Assembly (NCBI GenBank): GCA_031265345.1 | Contig: JAISCU010000211.1 | Location: 1-10,637, forward strand | Reading direction: 5' to 3' | Origin: Bifidobacteriaceae bacterium | Lineage (GTDB): Bacteria; Actinomycetota; Actinomycetes; Actinomycetales; WQXJ01 | DNA length: 10,637 bases | Shown here: positions 1 through 6,362 of the stretch, piece after piece | Layout: each line of letters opens with the position of its first letter | Numbering within the stretch: the stretch's first letter is position 1 | Program-made: the position numbers and the translations under genes | Notes under the pieces: generated by a model | Told to the model about the DNA's origin: nothing | Databases searched by the model: none | What the model saw: the letters and a program-made list of their open reading frames with translations, nothing else

Positions 1-402
1 GTCGCCATGCGTCCGGGCAAACCCCAGGCGTGCGGCCGAACAGCCTGCGGCGTCCCGGTGATCGCGCTGCCCGGTAATCCGGTCAGTGCGGCGGTGTCCT
101 TCGCCGTGTTCGTCCGCCCGGCCCTGCGTCGGCTGGCGGCCGGGGCCGAAACCTCCGCGCCGGGGTTCGGGTCGGTCCGCGCCAGCGTCGATTGGCGCTC
201 GCCGGACGGTCTGCGCCAGTACGTGCCGGTGCGTCTGCGAACCGACCGGTCGCCAGAGCGATGGGCCGAACCAGTCTTCCCCGGCGCCACTGGGTCGCAC
301 CGCGTGGCGGCGCTGGCTGAGGCCGACGCGCTGGTTGTGGTGCCGGAGGCGACTACGGAGGTCCTGCGCGGCGACCGCCTTGGACTGGTCGCTCTGCCGT
401 GA
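1..402 (+). CDS. moeA: Molybdopterin molybdenumtransferase (MoeA family), C-terminal part
   Basis: The frame is open to the first base, so this is the 3' end of a gene that starts outside the window; 133 residues and a TGA stop are visible. The opening VAMRPGKPQ and then GVPVIALPGNPVSAAVSF match the end of the molybdopterin-binding domain of MoeA/gephyrin, with the signature PGNPVSA. From about residue 55 follows the small beta-rich C-terminal domain (domain IV). Family knowledge: MoeA inserts molybdate into adenylylated molybdopterin in the cytoplasm. In actinobacteria a MoeA-like paralogue, Glp, instead works with the membrane protein GlpR in cell division. Which of the two this is cannot be decided from the C-terminus. 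A GlpR-type gene lies about 6.7 kb away on the opposite strand, which makes the Glp reading worth considering. Confidence 0.88.
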   Translation, partial: VAMRPGKPQACGRTACGVPVIALPGNPVSAAVSFAVFVRPALRRLAAGAETSAPGFGSVRASVDWRSPDGLRQYVPVRLRTDRSPERWAEPVFPGATGSHRVAALAEADALVVVPEATTEVLRGDRLGLVALP

Positions 403-420
403 TCCTCGGCCCGTGTGCCA

Positions 421-452
421 TACTCTGGTGATCAGCCCGGCACCCGAGGGAG
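421..452 (+). promoter_or_regulatory. Candidate promoter and ribosome-binding site of the SWIM gene
   Basis: The 56-base gap after moeA contains TACTCT (421-426), which fits the actinobacterial -10 pattern TANNNT, and GAGGGAG (446-452), a good Shine-Dalgarno sequence 6 bases before the ATG at 459. No convincing -35 hexamer is visible. The Shine-Dalgarno supports the chosen start. The promoter is only a candidate, because read-through from moeA on the same strand is also possible. Confidence 0.4.
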
Positions 453-458
453 AGCGCG

Positions 459-1706
459 ATGAGCCATGAAATCGGATACTCCTACCTGGCCCCCTCGGCC
501 TTGAGCGCGGCGCGAACGTTTCACGAGCTCACCCTGGCCACCAGCGGCGGTTCGACCAGCCACGCCGTGACCGGGGCCGTCCCTGCGGATCACCCCTTCT
601 TCTTCTCCGGGTTCGTCGAGCGTCCGGACGTGGTGGCCCAAGCATTGCTGGTGGTGGCGCGGGTGGCGCGGACCCGCTTCTACACCCCGCCGAACATGGT
701 CGCGGCGATCCTGCTGGCCGCCGATCCGGTGGTCACGTCGACCTTGGAAGGCTTGCGGTTCGAATCCTTCAGCGCCTGCTGCGGCGTCTATGCCCGCCTC
801 GATCTGGACGCGGAGGCCCTCGACGCCTGGCATGTCAAGCCCGGCGTCACCAACATCGACGTCAGCCCGCCCTTGCGCCAGGCGTTGGCCGGTCTGCCCA
901 CGGGCGAGCCGCTGCGCCTCAACGTGGGCGAGGAAGAATTGCGGGTCGCCACCCTGGACGCCGAGGTGGTGGAGCGGAAAGTGGCGCTGCCGAAACGCTG
1001 GTTGAAGGGCTTCGCCGATTCCCAGGCGCTCTCCTCCGCCATGTCTGTGCGCCTCGACCTGGACGCCGCCCAGGCGCGCCGGTTCGTCCAGGCCTTGCCG
1101 CGGGCCTCGACCTCGAAGACGGTCCTTTGGGCCACCCCGGCCATCGGCTCGGTCCGGTTGGCCTCCCGCGCCTCGCCTGAGTCCGTCTGCGTGGCCGGGC
1201 CGGAGCGTCTGCGGGTGATCGAACCGTTGTTGCATTTTGCTACCGGGCTTCGTGCCTACGGGTCCCGTGCCCCCGGGTCGCCAGTCGCTTCCGGGTGGGT
1301 TCTCGAGTTGCCGGGCGGGCGTCTGACGATCGGCCTGAGCCCCGAGAAGTCCCGTGGCTTCTCCGGCGAGGGGGCCGTCTTGCACGCTTTGTCTAAGGAA
1401 CAGGTGTACGATGACGCCGACCTGGTCTCCGCGCCTCTCAGCTACGACGCGCGGGTGGATCGCGCCTGGCTGGCTGCCCGGACGGGGCTCAGCGCGGAGC
1501 GCGTGGCGGACGCGCTGACCCTGTTGGCGGCATCGGGCCAGGTGGGACACGACTTCGCCTCAGGAGCTTTCTTCCACCGTCCCATGCCCTACCAACCTGA
1601 CGCGCTCTTGTCGCTGAACCCCCGACTGGCGGGCGCGCGGAAGTTGGCGGGAGCAGTCGCGTTCACCGGCCCGGGGCAGGCGACTGTCCGCTCCGGCGAC
1701 ACCTAG
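459..1706 (+). CDS. SWIM zinc finger family protein, truncated by an in-frame amber codon
   Basis: This frame gives 415 residues up to TAG at 1704-1706. The same frame then stays open for 37 more codons, which encode the SWIM finger. The intact product would be 453 residues, so the finger is removed while about 92 percent of the protein remains. The start is set by a good Shine-Dalgarno at 446-452. The body matches, from memory, the N-terminal region of actinobacterial SWIM proteins. Near the end, VGHDFASGAFFHR and the following NPRLAGARKL stretch, then VRSGDT, lead directly into the finger as in intact relatives. SWIM fingers bind zinc and are thought to mediate DNA or protein contacts; the role of this subfamily is not known. 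The original stop overlapped the start of the next gene. Likely explanations are a recent nonsense mutation (GAG, AAG or CAG to TAG) or a sequence error. Confidence 0.8.
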   Translation: MSHEIGYSYLAPSALSAARTFHELTLATSGGSTSHAVTGAVPADHPFFFSGFVERPDVVAQALLVVARVARTRFYTPPNMVAAILLAADPVVTSTLEGLRFESFSACCGVYARLDLDAEALDAWHVKPGVTNIDVSPPLRQALAGLPTGEPLRLNVGEEELRVATLDAEVVERKVALPKRWLKGFADSQALSSAMSVRLDLDAAQARRFVQALPRASTSKTVLWATPAIGSVRLASRASPESVCVAGPERLRVIEPLLHFATGLRAYGSRAPGSPVASGWVLELPGGRLTIGLSPEKSRGFSGEGAVLHALSKEQVYDDADLVSAPLSYDARVDRAWLAARTGLSAERVADALTLLAASGQVGHDFASGAFFHRPMPYQPDALLSLNPRLAGARKLAGAVAFTGPGQATVRSGDT

Positions 1707-1820
1707 TACGAGGTGGACCTTGCCCAGGACCGCTGCACCTGCCCGTGGTGGGTGAAGTATCACGGCACTCGCGGGCCGTGCAAGCATGTGCTGGCGGCTC
1801 GGGCCGAGGCGCGGCCATGA
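1704..1820 (+). pseudogene. Severed SWIM zinc finger (3' remainder of the preceding gene)
   Basis: Reading on in the frame of the upstream gene past the TAG gives 37 residues ending at TGA 1818-1820. They contain CTCPWWVKYHGTRGPCKH, the SWIM pattern C-x-C-x12-C-x-H, with the zinc ligands encoded at 1734-1736, 1740-1742, 1776-1778 and 1785-1787. The finger is fully conserved and has no further lesion, so the break is recent or not real. The segment has no ATG or GTG with a ribosome-binding site that would produce the finger on its own. The terminal TGA overlaps the ATG of the next gene (ATGA at 1817-1820), which supports this as the original end of the gene. Confidence 0.85.
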
Positions 1821-4405
1821 CATTGGAGGAGCGCCGCGCTCTGCTCCGCCAAGTCGCGGCCAGCCGTGACAAGGACGACTACTCCCTGATCGCCGCCGCT
1901 GTGGACGGCGCGAGCGAATCGCAGCGTGCCTCCTTGGCCCGGACCCTGCCAGCCGCGCAGTTGTTCCAGGCCGAGGGGCTGACGCCGAGGGCCTGCTTCG
2001 CGCTCGCGGCCCTGGGCACACCGCACCAGGCGGCCTGGACCGTCCAGGACACCCACCGGGGCTTTCTGCGCTCGGCTCCGGTCGAGGCGGCCGGGCAGGT
2101 CATGGCGCTAGCCGCAGCGGGACGGGACCGCGACTGGGCCGAGGGCTTCGTGGGCCAGGCCGACGAATTGTCCTGGGGACGGCCGCTGGCCCAGCCCGCC
2201 GTGGAATCCCTGAACGCTTTGCATGGCCTGTACGCGACCAACCGAACGTGTCTCCTGCGGCTGATCTACCGAACGATGGCCGCCACGCCGGAGGAGATAG
2301 TCGCGAACCTGAGGCGCGACCCATTGATGCTGTCGGAACAATTCTGGTGCGTGTTCCGACTCGAGGGCGCGGGCCTGGGCGGCCTAGTCCATGACGACCA
2401 CCGGGGTGTTGGCGCCGTGTGGCAGGCGGCGATGGTCGAATTGATGGCCACCGAGCCCGGCTTCCGCGACCGCCTGTTGGACGAGTCGTTGCGGGCGCTC
2501 CTGCGCGACTTCTCCGCCTATGACGTCGGCTGGTACCACCGCGTGCATCGGCTGGCCCAGCCGACACCGGAGGAGATCGCGGCCCGGCAGTCCCTCTATC
2601 TGTCGGTGCTCGGCACGGCCCCTTCGATGGCGGTCGGCTTCGCGCAGGACATGGCGAAGCGGGCGCTGCCGCTGATCGACGCGGACGCCTTGATCGCGGC
2701 CTCCGCAGCCGTGCTGGGACGCCCTGAGAAGAAGCTGGTCAAGGCGCAATTGGGGCTGTTGTCCAAAGTTGAGGCGGACGAGTCCCAGCGCCGGGCCATC
2801 AGCGACCTGGTGGCGGGTGTGATGGAGACGCTGCCGCCCGAGCTCGGTCCAGCCGCGCGCCTCCTGCTCATGCCAGGGGCCGAGCCTGCCCCGGCGGCGG
2901 TGGTCGCGGGTGATCCGGTGGTGGTGCCGCCGCCGCGCCGCCAACCCCTGACGCGCGACTGGCCGGAGCGCGCGCCGATTAGGGACCGCGAAGAGTTTCG
3001 TGACTTGGCGGCCGCACAGCTAGAGGACGTGGGCGATGGCGCCGAGCTGCCTCGCATCCTGGAGTATTGCCACGAGCACGGTCCGGCCGCAGTCGATCCC
3101 GCCCTGGCCAAACGAGCCATGAAGATACTCGAGCAGCCGTGGGGTTTCGCGGACAGCGCGCCTCGGTTGCACCTGGCGGACTTGTTGGCGCCGCCGTCCC
3201 CACCTGAGCCGGCGGCTGACCCCTCCTGGCGGCAGTGGCTCACGTGGCGACGCGATCGCCGGGCTCAGCCGTCGCAGGCGGCCGAATCGCGGGATCGGGC
3301 CGAACGCCGGGTCGCCTTTGGCGGCTGGCGGCGCGACAAGAGGATCTGGCCGGGGCAGCCCGATCCGCCCGGCGCCCGGATTCAAACCCGAACTGTGACG
3401 GGGTCTCACCGGCAGCCCGATGGGAGCCGCGTCGATGTGACCGAGGTCGAGCGCACCGCCTGGTGGATGCTCGGCTTGAACGCCCCGGCCACTTTGCTGG
3501 CGGAGCAGTTCAAGGGGCCGGTCGTGACGGTGCCGTTGGAGCGGGTGAACCGGCGCTGGCGTCGCGCCGTCTTGCCGCCCGGCACCGGAGCATACAGCAG
3601 CCTTGACTACGTGCTGGGGGAAGAGCCGAAACCGTTCTGGTTGGCCGTGGATTCCCCGACCGGTCCGACGGGTTGGGCCGCCCGCGTTCTCGATGTGTCC
3701 CAGGTCCCTGACGAGTTCTCCTTCCGGGCGGCCGAAGCGCGAAATGAGTTCGGCAGTCGATCCGGCTGCGAACAGATCATGGAATGGCTGGCTTGGATGC
3801 TGCGCGACAACCCGGACACTCTCGCGGCGCATGCGCATCCAGCGCTCCTGGTTGCCACGCGCGTGGTCAATTCGTGCGGCGTCAGCCCAGTGCTGCGGGC
3901 ACTGGGCTCGACCCGGGAAATGCCGACCGGCCCCGCCTACTCGGCCCTCGCGCTGGGGCTGACGGCCAAGATGCCCCAGCACCGCGCCGGGGCGGCGGAA
4001 GCCGTGGCGGCGCTGGCCGAATCGGGTCTGCTCGATCCGGAGCCGTTCGCGGTCGAGTTGGCCGCGCACTTGACCGAAGGGTTCGCCATGCCGAGTCGGA
4101 TCGGACCTGCCCTGGCGGACGTGGCCAGCATCAGCGGCATCGCCGGTTACAGGGTGCTGGAAACCCTGGCCGCCCTGCTGGGACCCGTGGCGGGGCTGAG
4201 CCAAGCGGGCAAACTGGTCCAAGTGGCCGCGCGTCTGGCCGACGCGTATGGCACCCCGATCCCCATCCCCGAGGCGCTGGCCAAACGCCGAAAGGGCGGA
4301 TCGGTGCTGGCGACGGCCTTGCGCGCGCTGGAGGCGGTGACCCCCAGGCCGACGGCCCTGGCCGAAGAGGCGGCCCGCCAAGCCGAAGCCGCCCGAAACC
4401 AGTGA
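1817..4405 (+). CDS. Large helical-repeat protein, partner of the SWIM protein (DUF6493/DUF7824-like)
   Basis: The 862-residue start at ATG 1817 is preferred over upstream options because it forms an ATGA overlap with the reconstructed SWIM gene, and the N-terminus MTLEERRALLRQVAA looks like a true helical start. The sequence is rich in Ala, Leu and paired helices throughout, as in HEAT-like repeat proteins. It has a Pro-rich linker at about residues 355-380, another at about 458-470, a basic Trp/Arg segment at about 470-510 (WRQWLTWRRDRR, later WRRDKRIW), and a helical C-terminal region from about 655. No signal peptide, membrane segment or catalytic motif is seen. From memory, proteins of this size and C-terminal pattern accompany SWIM proteins in streptomycetes and relatives under DUF6493/DUF7824 names; that assignment is tentative. 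Function is unknown; a scaffold role is a guess. With the upstream amber codon, ribosomes stop 110 bases before this start, so coupled translation should be reduced. Confidence 0.85.
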   Translation: MTLEERRALLRQVAASRDKDDYSLIAAAVDGASESQRASLARTLPAAQLFQAEGLTPRACFALAALGTPHQAAWTVQDTHRGFLRSAPVEAAGQVMALAAAGRDRDWAEGFVGQADELSWGRPLAQPAVESLNALHGLYATNRTCLLRLIYRTMAATPEEIVANLRRDPLMLSEQFWCVFRLEGAGLGGLVHDDHRGVGAVWQAAMVELMATEPGFRDRLLDESLRALLRDFSAYDVGWYHRVHRLAQPTPEEIAARQSLYLSVLGTAPSMAVGFAQDMAKRALPLIDADALIAASAAVLGRPEKKLVKAQLGLLSKVEADESQRRAISDLVAGVMETLPPELGPAARLLLMPGAEPAPAAVVAGDPVVVPPPRRQPLTRDWPERAPIRDREEFRDLAAAQLEDVGDGAELPRILEYCHEHGPAAVDPALAKRAMKILEQPWGFADSAPRLHLADLLAPPSPPEPAADPSWRQWLTWRRDRRAQPSQAAESRDRAERRVAFGGWRRDKRIWPGQPDPPGARIQTRTVTGSHRQPDGSRVDVTEVERTAWWMLGLNAPATLLAEQFKGPVVTVPLERVNRRWRRAVLPPGTGAYSSLDYVLGEEPKPFWLAVDSPTGPTGWAARVLDVSQVPDEFSFRAAEARNEFGSRSGCEQIMEWLAWMLRDNPDTLAAHAHPALLVATRVVNSCGVSPVLRALGSTREMPTGPAYSALALGLTAKMPQHRAGAAEAVAALAESGLLDPEPFAVELAAHLTEGFAMPSRIGPALADVASISGIAGYRVLETLAALLGPVAGLSQAGKLVQVAARLADAYGTPIPIPEALAKRRKGGSVLATALRALEAVTPRPTALAEEAARQAEAARNQ
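3884..3908 (+). repeat. Perfect 10-bp inverted repeat inside the helical-repeat gene
   Basis: AGCCCAGTGC and GCACTGGGCT form a perfect 10-bp GC-rich stem around the 5-base loop TGCGG. It lies within codons for the C-terminal helical region. No T-run follows, so it is not a classical terminator. It may be a chance result of high GC content. Confidence 0.55.
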
Positions 4406-4412
4406 TCCGCGC

Positions 4413-4814
4413 TCATTCTCCGGTCGTTGACAGGAGAGCGGCCGCGATGTCAACCAATGTGCGCGCTCGCCTAACCAACTGCTTGGTCGTCGCGGGTGTC
4501 GCCGCTTCCGCGCCGTACTCGACAGATCCTTTCTGGGCGATCAGCTCGCGGAGCGCGCGCTCTGCGCCAGGCGTCACATCCCGCTTGCCGAGTGCATTCT
4601 TGAGTTCCGTGACGGCTGCGCCGTGGTTCTTTGTCTTGCTGACTTTCCCAGTCAGCCTCATGACGATCGCGTCCTTCGCGCAAATTCCGGCGTGGATGGC
4701 GTCGCCTGCCGCGACCGTGAAACGATCCGCTCCGAAATTGACTTCGGCAGAGGCAAGGTATTCCCTGGCCTTCGCCAAGTAGGCTCGCGCGTAGTTAGGC
4801 TGCGACGTCGTCAT
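4413..4814 (-). CDS. HEPN domain protein (putative toxin of a HEPN/MNT module)
   Basis: This 133-residue, mostly helical protein starts with a helix rich in Ala, Lys and Glu (YARAYLAKAREYLASAEV). It continues with the HEPN-like stretch AAGDAIHAGICAKDAIVMRL, then KTKNHGAAVTEL, and ends with GSVEYGAEAATP and a C-terminal helix beginning LVRRARTLV, the typical order of a small HEPN protein. HEPN proteins paired with minimal nucleotidyltransferases often act as RNases neutralised by their partner. The canonical R-x4-6-H RNase motif is absent here: the nearest Arg-His pair is R53 and H64, ten residues apart, so RNase activity is uncertain. The start overlaps the stop of the MNT gene (ATGA, 4811-4814), so the two are translationally coupled. 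Only 7 bases separate its stop from the convergent helical-repeat gene. Base composition looks less GC-rich than the flanks. Confidence 0.85.
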   Translation of the reverse strand: MTTSQPNYARAYLAKAREYLASAEVNFGADRFTVAAGDAIHAGICAKDAIVMRLTGKVSKTKNHGAAVTELKNALGKRDVTPGAERALRELIAQKGSVEYGAEAATPATTKQLVRRARTLVDIAAALLSTTGE

Positions 4815-5386
4815 TGGATCCCCTGTTTGAGCGGCTTCTCGCCGTAGAGGGTTATCCCGTCATTGCGGATCTCGGCGGCCACGGGCTCGGTCTGGGAGAA
4901 ATACTGGGCTTCAGTCAACACCAGCACATCGCAGGGATTGCCGAAGCTGCGTTCCACTGATTCCTGCAAGTGGTGCGACCCTCCCCAATCGTCCGGCCCT
5001 ATCACCGCCAGGTCGATATCGCTATCTCGTGTGGCCTCGCCCTTCGCCAGGGAGCCGAACAGCAGGACTGCTTGAGCATCTCCGGCCGATTCGGCCACAA
5101 TTCGCCGCAGCATCGCGAAAGGGTCAGCCATTTCGCGAAGCGGCGGCACAAGCGCATGCTCCTCATTTATGGTGTGGATTCCGGATGCGCCGATCTTGTC
5201 AGACTTGACAAGTCCCAAGGCTGTCAACTCCCGAAGCTCCTTCTGCACCGAGGTGAGGCTCGCTTTGTGCGATATGAGGCGGTGGATCTGGCGCCCGCTG
5301 AGCGGCGTCCCTGTTCCCAGTAGCGCGGACAGGACGGCCCCCCGTGGGCCGGTGATGACGCCTCCGAAGCCGCGAACGAAATCCAT
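4811..5386 (-). CDS. MNT-type nucleotidyltransferase with N-terminal winged helix (putative antitoxin)
   Basis: The 191-residue product has two parts. Residues about 15-80 resemble a winged helix-turn-helix, with GRQIHRLISHKASLTSVQKE followed by LRELTALGLVK. Residues about 90-190 form a minimal nucleotidyltransferase with GS(x10)DxD: G111-S112, D123, D125 within GSLAKGEATRDSDIDLAVIG, and a likely third acidic residue D153 in CDVLVL. The catalytic set is complete. In characterised HepT/MntA pairs the MNT enzyme AMPylates and inactivates the HEPN toxin; the same role is inferred here, although the HepT target motif (R-x4-H-x-Y) is not seen in this partner. The fused winged helix suggests that this protein also represses its own operon through the repeats next to its start. 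The ATG directly follows a -10-like hexamer, with no Shine-Dalgarno, which suggests a leaderless message. Confidence 0.87.
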   Translation of the reverse strand: MDFVRGFGGVITGPRGAVLSALLGTGTPLSGRQIHRLISHKASLTSVQKELRELTALGLVKSDKIGASGIHTINEEHALVPPLREMADPFAMLRRIVAESAGDAQAVLLFGSLAKGEATRDSDIDLAVIGPDDWGGSHHLQESVERSFGNPCDVLVLTEAQYFSQTEPVAAEIRNDGITLYGEKPLKQGIQ

Positions 5387-5419
5387 TTGAACAGAGTACC
5401 GTTCAGTTGAACAGAATAC
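5387..5419 (-). promoter_or_regulatory. Leaderless promoter and repeated operator of the MNT/HEPN operon
   Basis: On the - strand TACTCT (5393-5398) lies 6 bases before the ATG, the spacing expected for leaderless transcription starting at the A of ATG. Two direct copies of the + strand 13-mer TTGAACAGA(G/A)TAC occupy 5387-5399 and 5407-5419, 20 bp apart, about two helical turns. Between them GTTCA (5401-5405) is an inverted copy of TGAAC, giving GTTCA-GT-TGAAC (5401-5412). The arrangement covers the core promoter and fits an autorepression site for the winged helix of the MNT protein. No clear -35 is seen. Confidence 0.6.
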
Positions 5420-5481
5420 TAATCACCATCCTGCCCCGCAGCCGGCCGGGCCACATAGTGTCTTGGCTGCGACGATGAAGA

Positions 5482-5685
5482 TCATCGATAGCTTTTGGGC
5501 GGACCGTTGCCCTCGAGGACGCGAAGGAACAAGTCAACCTCGTGGCGCGACACCAAACCATCGGGCCGGAGCGGGATAGCGGCCGCGTCTTGGAATTGGC
5601 GAGCGACGGGCGGCCTGTCTTCCCAGCGATCGCAGGTCACGAGGCGATCGATGCCGATGTGCAAGAACCGCGAGATGACCTCCAA
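5482..5685 (-). CDS. Small minus-strand reading frame, possibly a truncated gene
   Basis: From about 5685 down to TGA at 5482-5484 the minus strand shows strongly coding-like codon use, with mostly G or C in third positions. It encodes about 67 residues, with FLHIGIDRLVTCDRW near the start and LVSRHEVDLFLRVLEG near the end. Upstream of 5685 the same frame stays open to an ATG at 5748, but codons there end often in A and look non-coding. The only initiator at the boundary is TTG 5685, with no Shine-Dalgarno. This fits either a small gene with a TTG start or the 3' remnant of a larger gene cut at about 5690. I do not recognise the family. Confidence 0.3.
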   Translation of the reverse strand: MEVISRFLHIGIDRLVTCDRWEDRPPVARQFQDAAAIPLRPDGLVSRHEVDLFLRVLEGNGPPKSYR

Positions 5686-5718
5686 CGGCGTTCGGGGTGA
5701 TCCGGGCCCGCAGGCTGG

Positions 5719-5774
5719 TAATCTCTGGATGTGCGGTCGGCATCGCATTCCTCAGACCCCCGAGCCAAGGAAGG
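5719..5774 (+). promoter_or_regulatory. Candidate -10 and Shine-Dalgarno for the 167-residue protein
   Basis: TAATCT (5719-5724) is a reasonable -10, and AAGGAAGG (5767-5774) is a strong Shine-Dalgarno 8 bases before the ATG at 5783. No clear -35 is seen. The Shine-Dalgarno decides the start against the longer open frame upstream. Confidence 0.45.
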
Positions 5775-5782
5775 CCCCCAAA

Positions 5783-6286
5783 ATGAGCGACTTCAGCCAA
5801 CAGCCGCAGCCACAGCCACAAGACGAGCAACTGGTGCTGCGCGGCCAATTCAAGATCGACCAACCGTGGAAGCGGGGCTTGCCGACAATGTCTGTCGCCA
5901 CGCTCACGAGCCACAACATCATCAGGTTCCATGAGGGCGACGAGCAGGGCAATATCCTGAATCAGACGCCATACGCTCAATTCTCCGTCTCCGAGATTTC
6001 CAAATGCGGCATGACCGCGCAGACCCTCGAATTGTGGCTCCATGGGGACGCGAAGGTTACATGGTCTCTGAACCCCGCTGTCCACAAGGGCGACATGCTG
6101 AAGACCACCGGCGCCACCATGTTGGGCCAGATGGCGGACACCGGATTCCTCGGGAAGCTGTTCATGGGCCGCAGCAACAAGGTCAGCCACAAGGTGGCGG
6201 GCGCCACTGGCACGCCTCTCAACGTGGCTATCGAGTGGCGCGAGAAACTGGAGGAACTGGGCGTCAAAGCCCAATTCCTGGAATGA
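5783..6286 (+). CDS. Hypothetical 167-residue protein, possibly a PH-like beta fold
   Basis: I do not recognise this protein. It begins with a Gln/Pro-rich tail (QQPQPQPQPQDEQ). From about residue 17 follows a compact domain with alternating strands: LVLRGQFKI, MSVATLTSHNIIRFHEG, YAQFSVSEISKCGM, TLELWLHGDAKVTWSL. Then comes a Gly/Met/Lys-rich segment (about 103-140) and a final strand-helix, NVAIEWREKLEELG. The strand pattern with a closing helix resembles small PH-like domains, but this is a guess from pattern only. There is no signal peptide or membrane helix. The start is supported by AAGGAAGG 8 bases upstream. It stands alone between two toxin-antitoxin modules and ends 76 bases before the second. 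Its base composition, like theirs, is a little less GC-rich than the flanking core genes. Confidence 0.75.
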   Translation: MSDFSQQPQPQPQDEQLVLRGQFKIDQPWKRGLPTMSVATLTSHNIIRFHEGDEQGNILNQTPYAQFSVSEISKCGMTAQTLELWLHGDAKVTWSLNPAVHKGDMLKTTGATMLGQMADTGFLGKLFMGRSNKVSHKVAGATGTPLNVAIEWREKLEELGVKAQFLE

Positions 6287-6350
6287 GCCGCACGGCTGTG
6301 CTCCGAGCGGGCGGGGGCCTGAATGCAGCATGAGATGAGGCAAATTCTGC

Positions 6351-6356
6351 TACATT
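6351..6356 (+). promoter_or_regulatory. Candidate leaderless promoter (-10) of the MazEF-like pair
   Basis: TACATT lies 6 bases before the ATG at 6363, the spacing expected when transcription starts on the start codon. There is no Shine-Dalgarno between them. ATGC-A-GCAT (6323-6331) is a short inverted repeat upstream, and ATGCAT (6359-6364) overlaps the start, so an antitoxin operator is conceivable. No -35 hexamer is evident. Confidence 0.45.
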
Positions 6357-6362
6357 TGATGC

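Larger units (their letters stand above)
5420..5782. other. Stretch without a confident gene
   Basis: Between the MNT operator and the next clear gene there are about 360 bases. They hold a short inverted repeat CGATGA-AGA-TCATCG (5473-5487), one weak minus-strand reading frame ending at 5482, and a candidate promoter at 5719-5724. On the + strand the frame upstream of 5783 is open, but its composition (many Arg, Ser and Trp) looks like the shadow of the minus-strand frame. No RNA gene or mobile element is recognised. Confidence 0.4.

Noticed and set aside
432..1550. A long minus-strand reading frame opposite the SWIM gene
   Set aside because: It is a GC-rich shadow, with high Gln, Arg and Gly and no recognisable motif, opposite a gene with clear family features.
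1704..1706. Recoding of TAG to an amino acid across the genome
   Set aside because: TAG ends rimJ (8457-8459) and the cyclo-ligase gene (10625-10627) at the expected family lengths, so TAG works as a normal stop here.
1745..1816. A longer start for the helical-repeat protein at 1745
   Set aside because: These codons are an out-of-frame reading of the SWIM finger; ATG 1817 forms an ATGA overlap with the true end of that frame.
3020..4453. A 477-codon minus-strand frame opposite the helical-repeat gene
   Set aside because: Its composition is dominated by Arg, Gln, Gly and His, as expected for the antisense of a GC-rich gene; it also overlaps the HEPN gene's 3' end.
5495..5782. N-terminal extension of the 167-residue protein
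   Set aside because: The extension is Arg/Ser/Trp-rich and overlies the minus-strand coding-like stretch; the strong AAGGAAGG sets the start at 5783.
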